The notes: generated by a model from the letters alone, not told the origin. Positions 16,354 to 24,811 are shown, numbered from the stretch's first letter. The stretch is 26,649 bases of DNA from an uncultured Prevotellaceae bacterium (GCA_902771155.1 CACXVS010000045.1:1-26649); one strand, 5' to 3'. Numbers and translations: made by a program.

Positions 16354-17703
16354 ATGGACAACAAACAAGCCGCACTGGAACTGGGACAAAAGCCTGTGGG
16401 ACAACTGCTTTGGCAGTATGCCCTGCCTGCTATTGTGGCCATGACGGCGTCGAGCTTATACAATATCATCGACCGCGCCATGATCGGTCAGCTGGTGGGT
16501 CCTGAAGCCATTGCAGGTCTTGGTATCACCTTTCCCTTCATGAACCTGAGCGCAGCCTTTGGTGCTGCAGTGGGCGTGGGTGCTTCGACCTGCATCAGCG
16601 TGAAACTGGGACAGAAAGACTATCAGACAGCAGAGAACCTGCTCGGAAACACTGTTACGCTGAACCTGATTATCGGGTTCCTGTTTATGGTGGTTAGTCT
16701 GGTGTTCCTCGATCCGATACTTCGTTTTTTCGGTGCTTCAGACGTCACACTGCCTTATGCCCGTGAGTTCATGATCATCATTTTGCTGGGTAATATGGTG
16801 ACGCATATGTACTTTGGTATGAATGCCGTGTTGCGAGCAGCAGGTAAACCCCGTCATGCCATGTATGCTACACTGTTTACGGTGGCTATGAATATTATAC
16901 TGGTCGTCGCTTTTGTGTGGTGGTTCCGTTGGGGCATCCGTGGCGCGGCTTTGGCCACAGTCACCTCTCAGTCGCTGGCTCTCTGCTGGCAGATGCACTT
17001 GTTCTCTAACCCGAAAGAACTGCTGCACCTGAAACGAGGCATCTATAAACTGAAGAAGGATCTTGTTAAGAATATCATCGCCATTGGCATTTCGCCTTTC
17101 CTGATGAATGCCACGAGTTGTGTGATTGTGATCTTCATGAACAACCAGTTCGTACGTTATGGTGGCGATATGGCTGTGGGAGCCTATTCGATAGCCAACT
17201 CGGTGGTCATGGTGTTCTTCATGTTCGTGATGGGCGTGAATCAGGGCATGCAGCCTATTGTGGGCTATAACTACGGGGCAGAGAAGTACGACCGCATGTT
17301 TCGTTGCCTTTGGCTGACAATAGCTTGTGCAACCGCTTTCCTGCTGGTTGGCTGGACGCTCTCAATGCTTTTCCCTCGGCAGATAGCGCGTATCTTTACC
17401 ACAGACCCCACACTGCTCGACCTCTCGGCAAAGGGCATCAAACTCGACATGCTGGTATTCTTCGTGGTGGGCTCGCAGGCTGCTATTACCCACTTCTTCC
17501 AAAGCATTGGCAAGGTGAAGGTGTCGATCTTCCTGTCGCTATCGCGCCAGCTGTTTCTCTTGTTGCCCATGGCATACATCTTCCCGCTGTTCTGGGGGCT
17601 CGATGGCGTGTGGTACTCGATGCCATCCAGTGATTTCGGATCGTTTGCAATGACCATACCTATTCTGATATGGTACATGAAAAAAATAAAGGCTTATGGA
17701 TAA
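16354..17703 (+). CDS. MATE-family efflux transporter
   Basis: ATG 16354 is used because it follows the promoter and gives the usual MATE N-terminus (GQKPVGQLLWQYALPAIVAM); the longer open frame passes through the promoter. The 449-residue product has about twelve hydrophobic segments in two halves, with YNIIDRAMIGQLVGPEAIAG in the first and NQGMQPIVGYNYGAEKYDRM in the second, both typical of MATE proteins. These export drugs or other small organic molecules using H+ or Na+ gradients. The substrate is unknown. The end overlaps the next gene by 8 nt, so it is the first gene of a tightly packed operon. Confidence 0.92.
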   Translation: MDNKQAALELGQKPVGQLLWQYALPAIVAMTASSLYNIIDRAMIGQLVGPEAIAGLGITFPFMNLSAAFGAAVGVGASTCISVKLGQKDYQTAENLLGNTVTLNLIIGFLFMVVSLVFLDPILRFFGASDVTLPYAREFMIIILLGNMVTHMYFGMNAVLRAAGKPRHAMYATLFTVAMNIILVVAFVWWFRWGIRGAALATVTSQSLALCWQMHLFSNPKELLHLKRGIYKLKKDLVKNIIAIGISPFLMNATSCVIVIFMNNQFVRYGGDMAVGAYSIANSVVMVFFMFVMGVNQGMQPIVGYNYGAEKYDRMFRCLWLTIACATAFLLVGWTLSMLFPRQIARIFTTDPTLLDLSAKGIKLDMLVFFVVGSQAAITHFFQSIGKVKVSIFLSLSRQLFLLLPMAYIFPLFWGLDGVWYSMPSSDFGSFAMTIPILIWYMKKIKAYG

Positions 17704-18319
17704 GGATCATATCATTATTAACGTAGGGCGACAGCTCGGTTCGGGTGGTCATGACATCGGAAGGATGCTGGCTCTCGACTTTAATGCCAGATATTACGAC
17801 CGCGAGTTGTTGAACCTTGCTGCCAAAGAAAGCGGTTTCTCAGAGAAGGTCTTTGAGCAGAACGATGAGAAGAAGGGCTTCTTGAAAGGACTGTTCAACC
17901 TGCAGGCATCGCACTTCAATGGCGGAAGCATCTACAAGTCGAATATCTCACAGGAGAGTCTGTTCCAGTTTCAGAGCGATGCCATCATCAAGGCTGCCAA
18001 AGAGGGCTCATGTGTGTTTGTGGGCCGTTGTGCCGACTATGTGCTGAGAGATTTTCCAAACATCGTGAACATCTTCATTACTGCATCGTTAGATTATCGG
18101 GTGGAGCAGATCATGAACAAGCAGAGCCTTGACGAGGATGCTGCCAGGGCCTTTATAGAAAAGCGTGAGGACCAGCGGGCAGAATACTATAACTATTTTA
18201 CAGGAAAGAAGTGGGGGCATGCAGCCAGCTACGACCTCTGCATTGATTCGTCGATACTGGGACTGGTGGAGACCGAAAAGATCATCGCCGATTTTATCCG
18301 CAAGAAGTTTAGAGTATGA
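17696..18319 (+). CDS. Cytidylate kinase-like family protein
   Basis: The 207-residue protein starts with a P-loop of the form GRQLGSGGHDIGRMLA (about 12-27), followed by YYDRELLNLAAKESG and CVFVGRCADYVL, which match the cytidylate-kinase-like (Cytidylate_kin2) family rather than housekeeping Cmk. Such proteins are predicted nucleoside or nucleotide kinases of the cytosol; the true substrate of this subfamily is not known to me. It overlaps the MATE gene by 8 nt and the next gene by 4 nt (ATGA), so translation is likely coupled. Confidence 0.85.
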   Translation: MDKDHIIINVGRQLGSGGHDIGRMLALDFNARYYDRELLNLAAKESGFSEKVFEQNDEKKGFLKGLFNLQASHFNGGSIYKSNISQESLFQFQSDAIIKAAKEGSCVFVGRCADYVLRDFPNIVNIFITASLDYRVEQIMNKQSLDEDAARAFIEKREDQRAEYYNYFTGKKWGHAASYDLCIDSSILGLVETEKIIADFIRKKFRV

Positions 18320-18813
18320 AGAGAATAGGCATCCTTAGCGATACGCACTCTTATTGGGACGATAAGTACCTGCACTATTTCGAGCCTTGCGACGAGATAT
18401 GGCATGCAGGCGACATAGGTAGCGTGGAGGTGGCTGAGAAACTCGCAGCGTTCAGGCCCTTCCGTGCCGTATGCGGTAATTGTGACGGGGGAGACCTCAG
18501 ACTGATGTACCGCGAACTTAATAGGTTTAAGTGTGAAGATGTTGATGTACTCATCAAGCATATCGGGGGTTATCCTGGCAACTATGATGCCAGCGTGCGC
18601 TCCACGCTCTTTGCCAACCCGCCACAACTCTTCGTGGCTGGTCACTCACATATATTGAAAGTGAAATACGACAAGACTTTGGGACTGCTGCACATCAATC
18701 CTGGAGCGGCAGGCATTCAGGGCTGGCACAAGGAGAGAACACTCGTGCGTCTCGTCATCGACGGGAAGGAGTTTAAGGATCTTGAGGTTATAACTTTAGG
18801 AGATCATCAATAA
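18316..18813 (+). CDS. YfcE/MJ0936-type metallophosphoesterase
   Basis: The 165-residue protein has the calcineurin-like metal motifs in order: SDTHSYWDD (about 8-16), WHAGDIGS (about 30-37), GNCDGGD (about 55-61), KHIGGYPG (about 79-86) and VAGHSHILKV (about 106-115). These bind two metal ions and hydrolyse phosphodiesters. The length is normal for the family. The start overlaps the preceding stop (ATGA), and the next gene begins directly after its stop. The physiological substrate is not evident. Confidence 0.9.
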   Translation: MKRIGILSDTHSYWDDKYLHYFEPCDEIWHAGDIGSVEVAEKLAAFRPFRAVCGNCDGGDLRLMYRELNRFKCEDVDVLIKHIGGYPGNYDASVRSTLFANPPQLFVAGHSHILKVKYDKTLGLLHINPGAAGIQGWHKERTLVRLVIDGKEFKDLEVITLGDHQ

Positions 18814-18993
18814 ATGGAGCAGATCTGGTCGTTCGTTAAAACCATATGCGGTGGGTTCAAACAAGGTGTAAGGCTGTACTTTGAAAACGATTTCCAAGAC
18901 TACTTACCTCTGTATGTGATTACTGGCGTTCTCCTGACTATGGTTCTAGTGAATAAATTAATAAGGAAAATTAAAAATAAAAAGGAACAATGA
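18814..18993 (+). CDS. Small single-pass membrane protein, 59 residues
   Basis: ATG 18814 is the first base after the preceding TAA, and the TGA (18991-18993) overlaps the rfbB ATG, so the frame fits exactly between two coupled genes, which argues strongly that it is real. The product starts MEQIWSFVKTICGGFKQG, has one hydrophobic segment at about 31-46 (LPLYVITGVLLTMVLV) and a basic tail (NKLIRKIKNKKEQ), giving an N-out, C-in topology by the positive-inside rule. I do not recognise a family. By position it could assist a membrane step of the sugar or phosphoesterase genes, which is a guess. Confidence 0.75.
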   Translation: MEQIWSFVKTICGGFKQGVRLYFENDFQDYLPLYVITGVLLTMVLVNKLIRKIKNKKEQ

Positions 18994-20123
18994 AAACAAT
19001 CGTCATTACTGGTGGAGCCGGATTTATTGGCTCACATGTTGTTCGCCTGTTCGTGAACAAGTATCCCGAGTATCACATCATTAACCTCGACAAACTGACG
19101 TATGCGGGAAACCTTGCAAACCTGAAGGACATCGAAAACAAACCCAACTACGAATTCGTGAAGATGGACATCTGCGACTTCGATGCCTTCTATAAGCTGA
19201 TGCAGGACAAGAAGGTGGACGGTATCATCCACTTGGCAGCAGAGAGTCATGTGGACAGAAGTATCAAGGACCCGTTTACCTTTGCCAAGACTAACGTGAT
19301 GGGTACTTTGAGTCTGTTGCAGGCTGCAAAACTCTATTGGGAGTCGTTGCCTGAGAAGTATGAAGGCAAGCGCTTCTACCATATCTCTACCGATGAGGTG
19401 TATGGCGCACTGGAGCTGACACACCCTGAGGGTATCGAGCCTCCGTTCACAACTACCGCCTCCAGCTCAGAGCACCATCTGGCCTATGGCGACAAGTTCT
19501 TCCTGGAAACTACGAAGTATAATCCCCACTCACCATATAGTGCAGCCAAGGCATCGAGCGACCACTTTGTGCGTGCTTATCACGACACCTATGGCATGCC
19601 GGTCATCGTAACCAACTGCTCAAACAACTACGGTCCTTATCAGTTCCCTGAGAAGCTGATTCCGTTGTTTATCAACAATATCCGCCATCGTAAGCCGTTG
19701 CCCGTCTATGGTAAGGGTGAGAATGTGCGCGACTGGCTGTATGTAGAGGATCATGCCCGTGCCATCGATGTGATCTTCCATGAGGGTAAGATTGCCGATA
19801 CCTATAACATAGGAGGCTTCAACGAGTGGAAGAACATCGACATCATTAAGGTTGTTATCAAGACTGTCGATCGTCTGTTGGGACGTAAGGAAGGCGAGGA
19901 TATGGACCTGATAACCTTCGTTACCGACCGTGCCGGTCATGATCTGCGCTACGCCATCGATAGTACCAAACTCCAGAAGGAACTGGGCTGGGAACCCTCA
20001 CTGCAGTTCGAGGAGGGTATCGAGAAGACCGTGCGCTGGTATCTCGACAATCAGGAGTGGCTCGACAATGTCACCTCGGGCGACTACCAGAAGTATTATG
20101 ACAATATGTATGCAAACCGTTAA
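18990..20123 (+). CDS. rfbB: dTDP-glucose 4,6-dehydratase
   Basis: The 377-residue protein is an extended short-chain dehydrogenase with the NAD-binding motif GGAGFIGSHVV (about 8-18), HLAAESHVDRSI, the catalytic STDEVYG (Thr, Asp, Glu) and YSAAKASSDH (Tyr and Lys). It turns dTDP-glucose into dTDP-4-keto-6-deoxyglucose, the branch point for rhamnose and amino-deoxy sugars. No rfbA, rfbC or rfbD is in the window. The ATG overlaps the stop of the small membrane protein (4 nt), and purT follows by 3 nt. Confidence 0.95.
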   Translation: MKTIVITGGAGFIGSHVVRLFVNKYPEYHIINLDKLTYAGNLANLKDIENKPNYEFVKMDICDFDAFYKLMQDKKVDGIIHLAAESHVDRSIKDPFTFAKTNVMGTLSLLQAAKLYWESLPEKYEGKRFYHISTDEVYGALELTHPEGIEPPFTTTASSSEHHLAYGDKFFLETTKYNPHSPYSAAKASSDHFVRAYHDTYGMPVIVTNCSNNYGPYQFPEKLIPLFINNIRHRKPLPVYGKGENVRDWLYVEDHARAIDVIFHEGKIADTYNIGGFNEWKNIDIIKVVIKTVDRLLGRKEGEDMDLITFVTDRAGHDLRYAIDSTKLQKELGWEPSLQFEEGIEKTVRWYLDNQEWLDNVTSGDYQKYYDNMYANR

Positions 20124-20126
20124 GAT

Positions 20127-21329
20127 ATGAAGAAGATATTGCTTTTAGGCTCAGGAGAACTGGGCAAGGAGTTCGTGATTGCCGCCATGCGCGCTGGCCA
20201 GTATGTAATCGCATGTGATCGCTACGACAATGCCCCCGCCATGCAGGTGGCCGATGAGCGTGAGGTGTTCTCGATGCTCGATGGTGATGCCCTCGAGGCT
20301 GTGGTCAACAAGCATAAGCCCGACATCATTGTACCCGAGATTGAGGCCATCCGTACGGAGCGTCTTTTCAAGTTTGAGGAGCAGGGCATTCAGGTGGTGC
20401 CATCGGCTCGTGCCGTCAACTTCACGATGAACCGCCGTGCCATCCGCGACCTGGCTGCCAAGGAACTCGGTTTGCGTACAGCCAAGTATTTCTATGCCAA
20501 GACCTTCGAGGAGTTCAAGGCTGCTGCCGACGAGATCGGCTTCCCTTGTGTGGTAAAGCCGCTGATGTCGTCATCTGGTCATGGACAGAGTTATGTGCAT
20601 AACGACGATGAACTCGAACAGGCTTTCCAGGAGGCTATGGAGGGTAGTCGTGGCGATGTGAAGGAGGTAATCATCGAGGAGTTTATCGACTTCGATTCCG
20701 AGTTCACATTGCTCACCGTAACTCAGCAGCATGGTTGGCCTACGATTTTCTGTCCGCCTATCGGTCATGTGCAGAAGTCGGGCGACTACCGTGAGTCGTG
20801 GCAGCCCTATAAGATCAGTGATGAGGCTCTGAAACAGGCCCAGTTTATGGCCGACAAGGTAACCAAGGCCCTGACGGGTGCCGGTATCTGGGGCGTGGAG
20901 TTCTTCCTGACCAAACAGGGTGAGGTGATCTTCAGCGAACTCTCACCGCGTCCTCACGATACTGGTATGGTAACCCTAGGACATACCACCAACCTCTCTG
21001 AGTTCGAACTCCACTTCCGTGCTGTGATGGGATTGCCTATTCCTGCCATCCATCTGGAGCATGCCGGTGCCAGTGCTGTGATCCTTTCACCGAAAGAGGC
21101 TTCATCACCCGTTGACCGTTCGTTACTCGACTATAACTTTGACGAGGCCCTGAAGGAGGACCGCACCCGTATCCGTATCTTCGGCAAGCCCGAGGCTCAC
21201 AAGGGCCGTCGTATGGGTGTCGTGCTCTGCTACGGTGAGGTGGGCGACGACACTACAGCCCTTCGCGATAAGGCTAAGCGCCTGGCCAAAACCGTCTTGG
21301 GTACTGATCCGTATGCAAAACTGAGATAA
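20127..21329 (+). CDS. purT: Formate-dependent phosphoribosylglycinamide formyltransferase
   Basis: The 400-residue ATP-grasp protein starts [20 protein letters not shown], then has [19 protein letters not shown], the ATP-binding [11 protein letters not shown] and [20 protein letters not shown] with PHDTGMVTL, all diagnostic of PurT. It uses formate and ATP to formylate GAR in purine synthesis, a folate-free alternative to PurN. It lies 3 nt after rfbB and 22 nt before the ketoisomerase gene. A purine gene inside a sugar-nucleotide run is unusual; possibly only a chance grouping. Confidence 0.93.
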   Translation: MKKILLLGSGELGKEFVIAAMRAGQYVIACDRYDNAPAMQVADEREVFSMLDGDALEAVVNKHKPDIIVPEIEAIRTERLFKFEEQGIQVVPSARAVNFTMNRRAIRDLAAKELGLRTAKYFYAKTFEEFKAAADEIGFPCVVKPLMSSSGHGQSYVHNDDELEQAFQEAMEGSRGDVKEVIIEEFIDFDSEFTLLTVTQQHGWPTIFCPPIGHVQKSGDYRESWQPYKISDEALKQAQFMADKVTKALTGAGIWGVEFFLTKQGEVIFSELSPRPHDTGMVTLGHTTNLSEFELHFRAVMGLPIPAIHLEHAGASAVILSPKEASSPVDRSLLDYNFDEALKEDRTRIRIFGKPEAHKGRRMGVVLCYGEVGDDTTALRDKAKRLAKTVLGTDPYAKLR

Positions 21330-21351
21330 TAAGAGTTGGACTCTGCGACAG

Positions 21352-21762
21352 ATGGATCAGAATAAAGCTAGATTGCTGGATTTGCCGAAGATTGTTGACC
21401 CGCGTGGTAACTTGACGGTGGCTGAACAGATGAAGAACGTGCCCTTCGACATCGCACGTGTCTATTGGACTTACGATGTGCCTTCGGGTGAGCGTCGTGG
21501 TGGTCATGCTCATCGCACCTGCGAGGAGATTGTGATAGCGGTCAGCGGTTCCTTTGATGTGGAGGTGTTCGACGGCAAGGAGCGTCAGACGTTCCATCTG
21601 AATCATCCCTATCAAGGATTATATATTGGTACAGGCGTATGGCGCACGTTGGAGGATTTCTCTAGCGGTGCCGTCTGCCTCGTGCTTGCCTCAGAACTCT
21701 TTGACGAGGATGAGTATATCTACGAATACGACGAATTCCTGCAACTGACGAAAGATGTTTGA
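21352..21762 (+). CDS. FdtA/QdtA-like dTDP-4-keto-6-deoxyglucose 3,4-ketoisomerase
   Basis: The 136-residue cupin has the family opening DPRGNLTVAEQ, the active-site RRGGHAHRTCEEIVIAVSGS with its two histidines, and a late WRTLEDFSSGAVCLVLAS. FdtA and QdtA move the keto group of dTDP-4-keto-6-deoxyglucose from C4 to C3 ahead of amination, giving Fuc3NAc or Qui3NAc; which epimer is formed cannot be told here. Its substrate is the product of RfbB two genes upstream, so a joint pathway is likely. It overlaps the next gene by 8 nt. Confidence 0.85.
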   Translation: MDQNKARLLDLPKIVDPRGNLTVAEQMKNVPFDIARVYWTYDVPSGERRGGHAHRTCEEIVIAVSGSFDVEVFDGKERQTFHLNHPYQGLYIGTGVWRTLEDFSSGAVCLVLASELFDEDEYIYEYDEFLQLTKDV

Positions 21763-22693
21763 GATCGTTCGATATACCCCAGACAAAGCAGAGGAGTGGA
21801 ATCTGTTCGTGGCGCAGTCTAAGAACGGCACGTTCCTTTTCAACCGCGGATATATGGACTATCATAGTGACCGCTTTGAGGACTATTCGCTGATGTTCTA
21901 TTTACAGGGGCGCCTGTATGGCCTGATGCCTGCCAACAAGAAGGGTGATTCTTTTCAGTCACATATGGGATTGACTTATGGGGGACTGGTGATGGATGCC
22001 AAGACGACGGCGGCACAGACCGTGGAGTTGTTCCGAGAGTTGAACGATTACCTGCGGAGTGAGGGCTTCCATCATGTTCTTTACAAGTGTATCCCTTGGA
22101 TTTATCACCAGATGGCGGCAGAGGAAGATCTTTATGCAATGGTTCGTACGTGCGATGCCAGCCTACAAGAGCGAGACTTGGGTACGGCCATCATCCAGCG
22201 CAATGCCATCCGATGGGAGCGGGTTCGTCGCCGTGCTCTCAAGCGTGCAACTGAGGCTGGCATTTGTGTTGATGTAAGTGAGGATTATGCAGGATTCTGG
22301 GATGTGCTAAACGACAATCTGGCACGAACCTATCACTCCAAACCCGTTCACACACTTCAGGAAATAACGCTACTGCATGCGCGATTTCCGGAGAATATTG
22401 TTCTTTACGTGGCGAAGCAGGAGAACGAGATTCTTGCTGGTATGGTTATTTATGTTTCTGCTCAAGTGGTTCGTGCACAATATAGTTCGGCTACTCCACT
22501 TGGAAAGCAGTTAGGAGCAATTGACATACTCTACGACCGTATTATCCGTCACGATTATATAAATTATCCGTACTTTGAGTTTGGTACGTCAGCACTTGGA
22601 AACACTAACGTAATCAACGAATCTTTGGTGTTTCAGAAAGAAGGATTCGGTGGTCGTGGCATCTGTTTTGACAGATACGAATGGAGGTTGTGA
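21755..22693 (+). CDS. FemAB/GNAT-like acyltransferase family protein
   Basis: The 312-residue protein has a two-lobe GNAT (Acetyltransf_6/FemAB-like) appearance: NGTFLFNRGYMDYHSDRFED near residue 28, a basic helix with RWERVRRRALKRATEAG at about 153-169, then a C-terminal half with ILAGMVIYVS and IDILYDRIIRHDY. Such genes often accompany FdtA-type ketoisomerases in Bacteroidetes, where they may acylate the 3-amino sugar. That role is inferred from context. It overlaps the preceding gene by 8 nt and is the last gene of the operon; a foldback repeat begins 34 nt after its stop. The expected sugar aminotransferase is not next to it. Confidence 0.75.
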   Translation: MFEIVRYTPDKAEEWNLFVAQSKNGTFLFNRGYMDYHSDRFEDYSLMFYLQGRLYGLMPANKKGDSFQSHMGLTYGGLVMDAKTTAAQTVELFRELNDYLRSEGFHHVLYKCIPWIYHQMAAEEDLYAMVRTCDASLQERDLGTAIIQRNAIRWERVRRRALKRATEAGICVDVSEDYAGFWDVLNDNLARTYHSKPVHTLQEITLLHARFPENIVLYVAKQENEILAGMVIYVSAQVVRAQYSSATPLGKQLGAIDILYDRIIRHDYINYPYFEFGTSALGNTNVINESLVFQKEGFGGRGICFDRYEWRL

Positions 22694-22727
22694 CTAAGCT
22701 TTTCCCTGCATAGCCTATATTCCTATA

Positions 22728-22820
22728 AAAGTAAAACAACTTGTTTTACCTTCAAAGATGACGTCTCTTCAGCTGTAAAAGATGTCTCCTTCGATAGTAA
22801 AACAAGTTGTTTTACTTTTT
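22728..22820. repeat. 85-nt double-palindrome foldback element, copy B
   Basis: GTAAAACAACTTGTTTTAC (22731-22749) and GTAAAACAAGTTGTTTTAC (22797-22815) flank a 47-nt core, exactly as in copy A at 6125-6209. The inner stem is GACGTC (22760-22765) with GATGTC (22781-22786), at the same core positions as GGCATT and GATGCC in copy A. It lies between the converging ends of the sugar operon and lutC, 9 nt past the lutC stop, and its right arm runs into TTTTT, so it may terminate transcription from the left; the left arm does so less clearly for lutC. Confidence 0.88.
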
Positions 22821-22829
22821 AAGAAATTA

Positions 22830-23423
22830 TCACTCCGGCAGTAAGAGTACGGTGGCACTGCGCGCAGCCTGTGCTCCCATCACTAATACCTGGGCGATAT
22901 CAGCCGTCTTCGAGGGACCGCTGATAAAGGTGCCGTAGCCGTCGTACTCCTTGTCGAACTCAATGCGCTTGTAGGCTTCATGCATGTTGTTCACAATCTG
23001 ACTCTTCGGCAACAGGATCACCAGATTCTCTGAGATAAAGCAGACGGCCTTCTCCTTCATGGTCTGGGGAATCCACACACAGGCGTTCTCGGCCACACCA
23101 AACTTACCTCGGATAATGCCGACATCCGTGCCATTGAGGTCGCGGGCCCGTCCTACATTGTCGGGATTCCTCGTAGCAATCGTCAACTCGGGCAGGTTCG
23201 AGGCTATCTCCTTGGCATCGGGGTACATCTCCTTGACCAGTTGGTTGATGTCCTGACCTTCCTTCACCTCTATCACATGACCACCTACGCTCTCCGTCAT
23301 CTTGATAAACTGCACCAGTGGGTCAGGGTAGGTGATGGCCTTAATGTCACTGAGGTCGGGCATGTCGAACTTTTCCCTGACGTTAGCCCTATACCTTTTT
23401 AATATATCTTCCTTGTTACTCAT
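22830..23423 (-). CDS. lutC: LUD-domain protein LutC of lactate utilisation
   Basis: The 197-residue product is a LUD-domain protein (MSNKEDILKRYRANVREKF at the start, then LPELTIATRNPDNVGRARDL, GVAENACVWIP and GTFISGPSKTADIAQVLVMG). LutC acts with LutA and LutB in the Fe-S complex that oxidises L-lactate to pyruvate at the membrane or in the cytosol. Length fits the family. It is the last of the three genes, 20 nt after lutB, with a short tandem duplication in the gap. Confidence 0.9.
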   Translation of the reverse strand: MSNKEDILKRYRANVREKFDMPDLSDIKAITYPDPLVQFIKMTESVGGHVIEVKEGQDINQLVKEMYPDAKEIASNLPELTIATRNPDNVGRARDLNGTDVGIIRGKFGVAENACVWIPQTMKEKAVCFISENLVILLPKSQIVNNMHEAYKRIEFDKEYDGYGTFISGPSKTADIAQVLVMGAQAARSATVLLLPE

Positions 23424-23425
23424 AA

Positions 23426-23466
23426 CTTCAATCCTTCAATTCTTCAATCCTTCAATTCTTCAAAAA
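23426..23466 (-). repeat. Tandem duplication across the lutB stop
   Basis: On the minus strand the unit GAAGAATTGAAGGATT occurs twice in a row and is followed by GAAG and the lutC start region. The first unit codes for the last lutB residues (EELKD); the second lies after the stop and makes most of the lutB-lutC spacer. Each unit contains AAGGA, so the second could serve as ribosome-binding site of lutC. Confidence 0.7.
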
Positions 23467-24811
23467 GTTTGTGGAACGGTTTCTTCGGGAACTCCATCAT
23501 CTTATGGCCTTCTGCCCACGGGTTCAGACCGCAGTTGATGAGGGGCGAGGGGATGATGTTGGCCCAGTGTGCCAAGGCGGTGCCGAGGTTATAGAGACCG
23601 CTGCTGCCAAAGATGGTGCTCATGCCCTTACACATCAGTTTCTTCTGAGGATTGGCGGTGCCGAAGTCGTCAAGCTGTTGGCGCCACTGATAGATCTGGT
23701 CGCCCAGGTTTACCTTGACGGGGCAGACCGTTTGACAGCTCAGACACAGGGTGCAGGCACTCACGTTGCCCGAATGCTGCTGGGTGTCGCGCAGCATGCC
23801 GAGGTTGATGCCGATGGGGCCGGGGATGAAGTAACTGTACGAATAGCCGCCTGAGCGACGATACACCGGACAGGTGTTCATACACGATCCGCAACGGATG
23901 CACTTCAGGGCTTCCCAATGCTCTGGGTTGCCTATCCACTCACTGCGCCCGTTGTCCACCAGTACGATGTGCATGGGGTGGGCCGTGGGACGGGCCTTGC
24001 GGAAATGACTGGTATAGGTTGTCGTTGGCTGTCCGGTGCCTGCTCGGCAGAGCATACGTTGGAACACGGCCAGACAGTCGTAGTTGGGGATGATCTTCTC
24101 CAAACCGATAGCGGCGATATGCAGTTTCGGGCACGATGTTGACATATCGGCATTACCCTCGTTCGTACATACCACGATGTCGCCTGTCTCGGCAATACCG
24201 AAGTTAGCGCCCGTCATGCCGGCATCGGCTGTCAGGAACTCGTTTCTCAGACTCAGGCGGGCCACGTAGGTCAGATAGGTGGGGTCGTGGTTACCCTTCT
24301 CACTGCCCAACTTCTCTTCGAATAGCTCGCCCACATCGTCGTGGTTCAGGTGGATGGCGGGCATCACGATATGACTGGGCTTCTGCCCCTTCAACTGGAT
24401 GATGCGCTCGCCAAGGTCGGTCTCCACCACCTCGATGCCGTGCTTCTCCAGGTAGGGGTTCATCTCGCATTCCTCCGTCAGCATCGACTTCGACTTGACG
24501 AGTTTCTTCACGTTGTGGTTCTTCAGGATGCCATATACAATCTCGTTAAACTCGTTGGCATCCTTGGCCCAGTGCACAATACATCCGTTCTCCTCCGCCT
24601 TCTTGGCAAACTGGTCAAGATACTCGTCGAGGTGGGTGATGGTGTGGCGCTTGATAGCACTGGCCTTCTCGCGCAACTGTTCCCACTCGTCGAGCCCGTA
24701 TGCCATATTGTCACGCTTTGACCGTACGGCCCAGAATGTGGCGTCGTGCCACTTGGCGTATGTCTGGTTCTTCAAGAACTCCTTTGCTGCTATACTATGT
24801 CCTGTACTCAT
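23444..24811 (-). CDS. lutB: Iron-sulfur LUD protein LutB of lactate utilisation
   Basis: The 455-residue protein has an N-terminal LUD domain (about 60-300; KSKSMLTEECEMNPYLEKHG, GMTGANFGIAETGDIVV) and two ferredoxin-type cysteine clusters for [4Fe-4S] centres: CIRCGSCMNTCP (304-315) and CTLCLSCQTVCP (353-364). This is the electron-transfer subunit of the LutABC lactate oxidation system. Its ATG overlaps the lutA stop by 4 nt. The last codons are part of a tandem duplication. Confidence 0.94.
   Translation of the reverse strand: MSTGHSIAAKEFLKNQTYAKWHDATFWAVRSKRDNMAYGLDEWEQLREKASAIKRHTITHLDEYLDQFAKKAEENGCIVHWAKDANEFNEIVYGILKNHNVKKLVKSKSMLTEECEMNPYLEKHGIEVVETDLGERIIQLKGQKPSHIVMPAIHLNHDDVGELFEEKLGSEKGNHDPTYLTYVARLSLRNEFLTADAGMTGANFGIAETGDIVVCTNEGNADMSTSCPKLHIAAIGLEKIIPNYDCLAVFQRMLCRAGTGQPTTTYTSHFRKARPTAHPMHIVLVDNGRSEWIGNPEHWEALKCIRCGSCMNTCPVYRRSGGYSYSYFIPGPIGINLGMLRDTQQHSGNVSACTLCLSCQTVCPVKVNLGDQIYQWRQQLDDFGTANPQKKLMCKGMSTIFGSSGLYNLGTALAHWANIIPSPLINCGLNPWAEGHKMMEFPKKPFHKLFEELKD

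Noticed and set aside
16245..16481. N-terminal extension of the S8 peptidase to 16481
   Set aside because: It would pass through the divergent promoters and into the MATE gene, and it would bury the signal peptide that begins at 16244.
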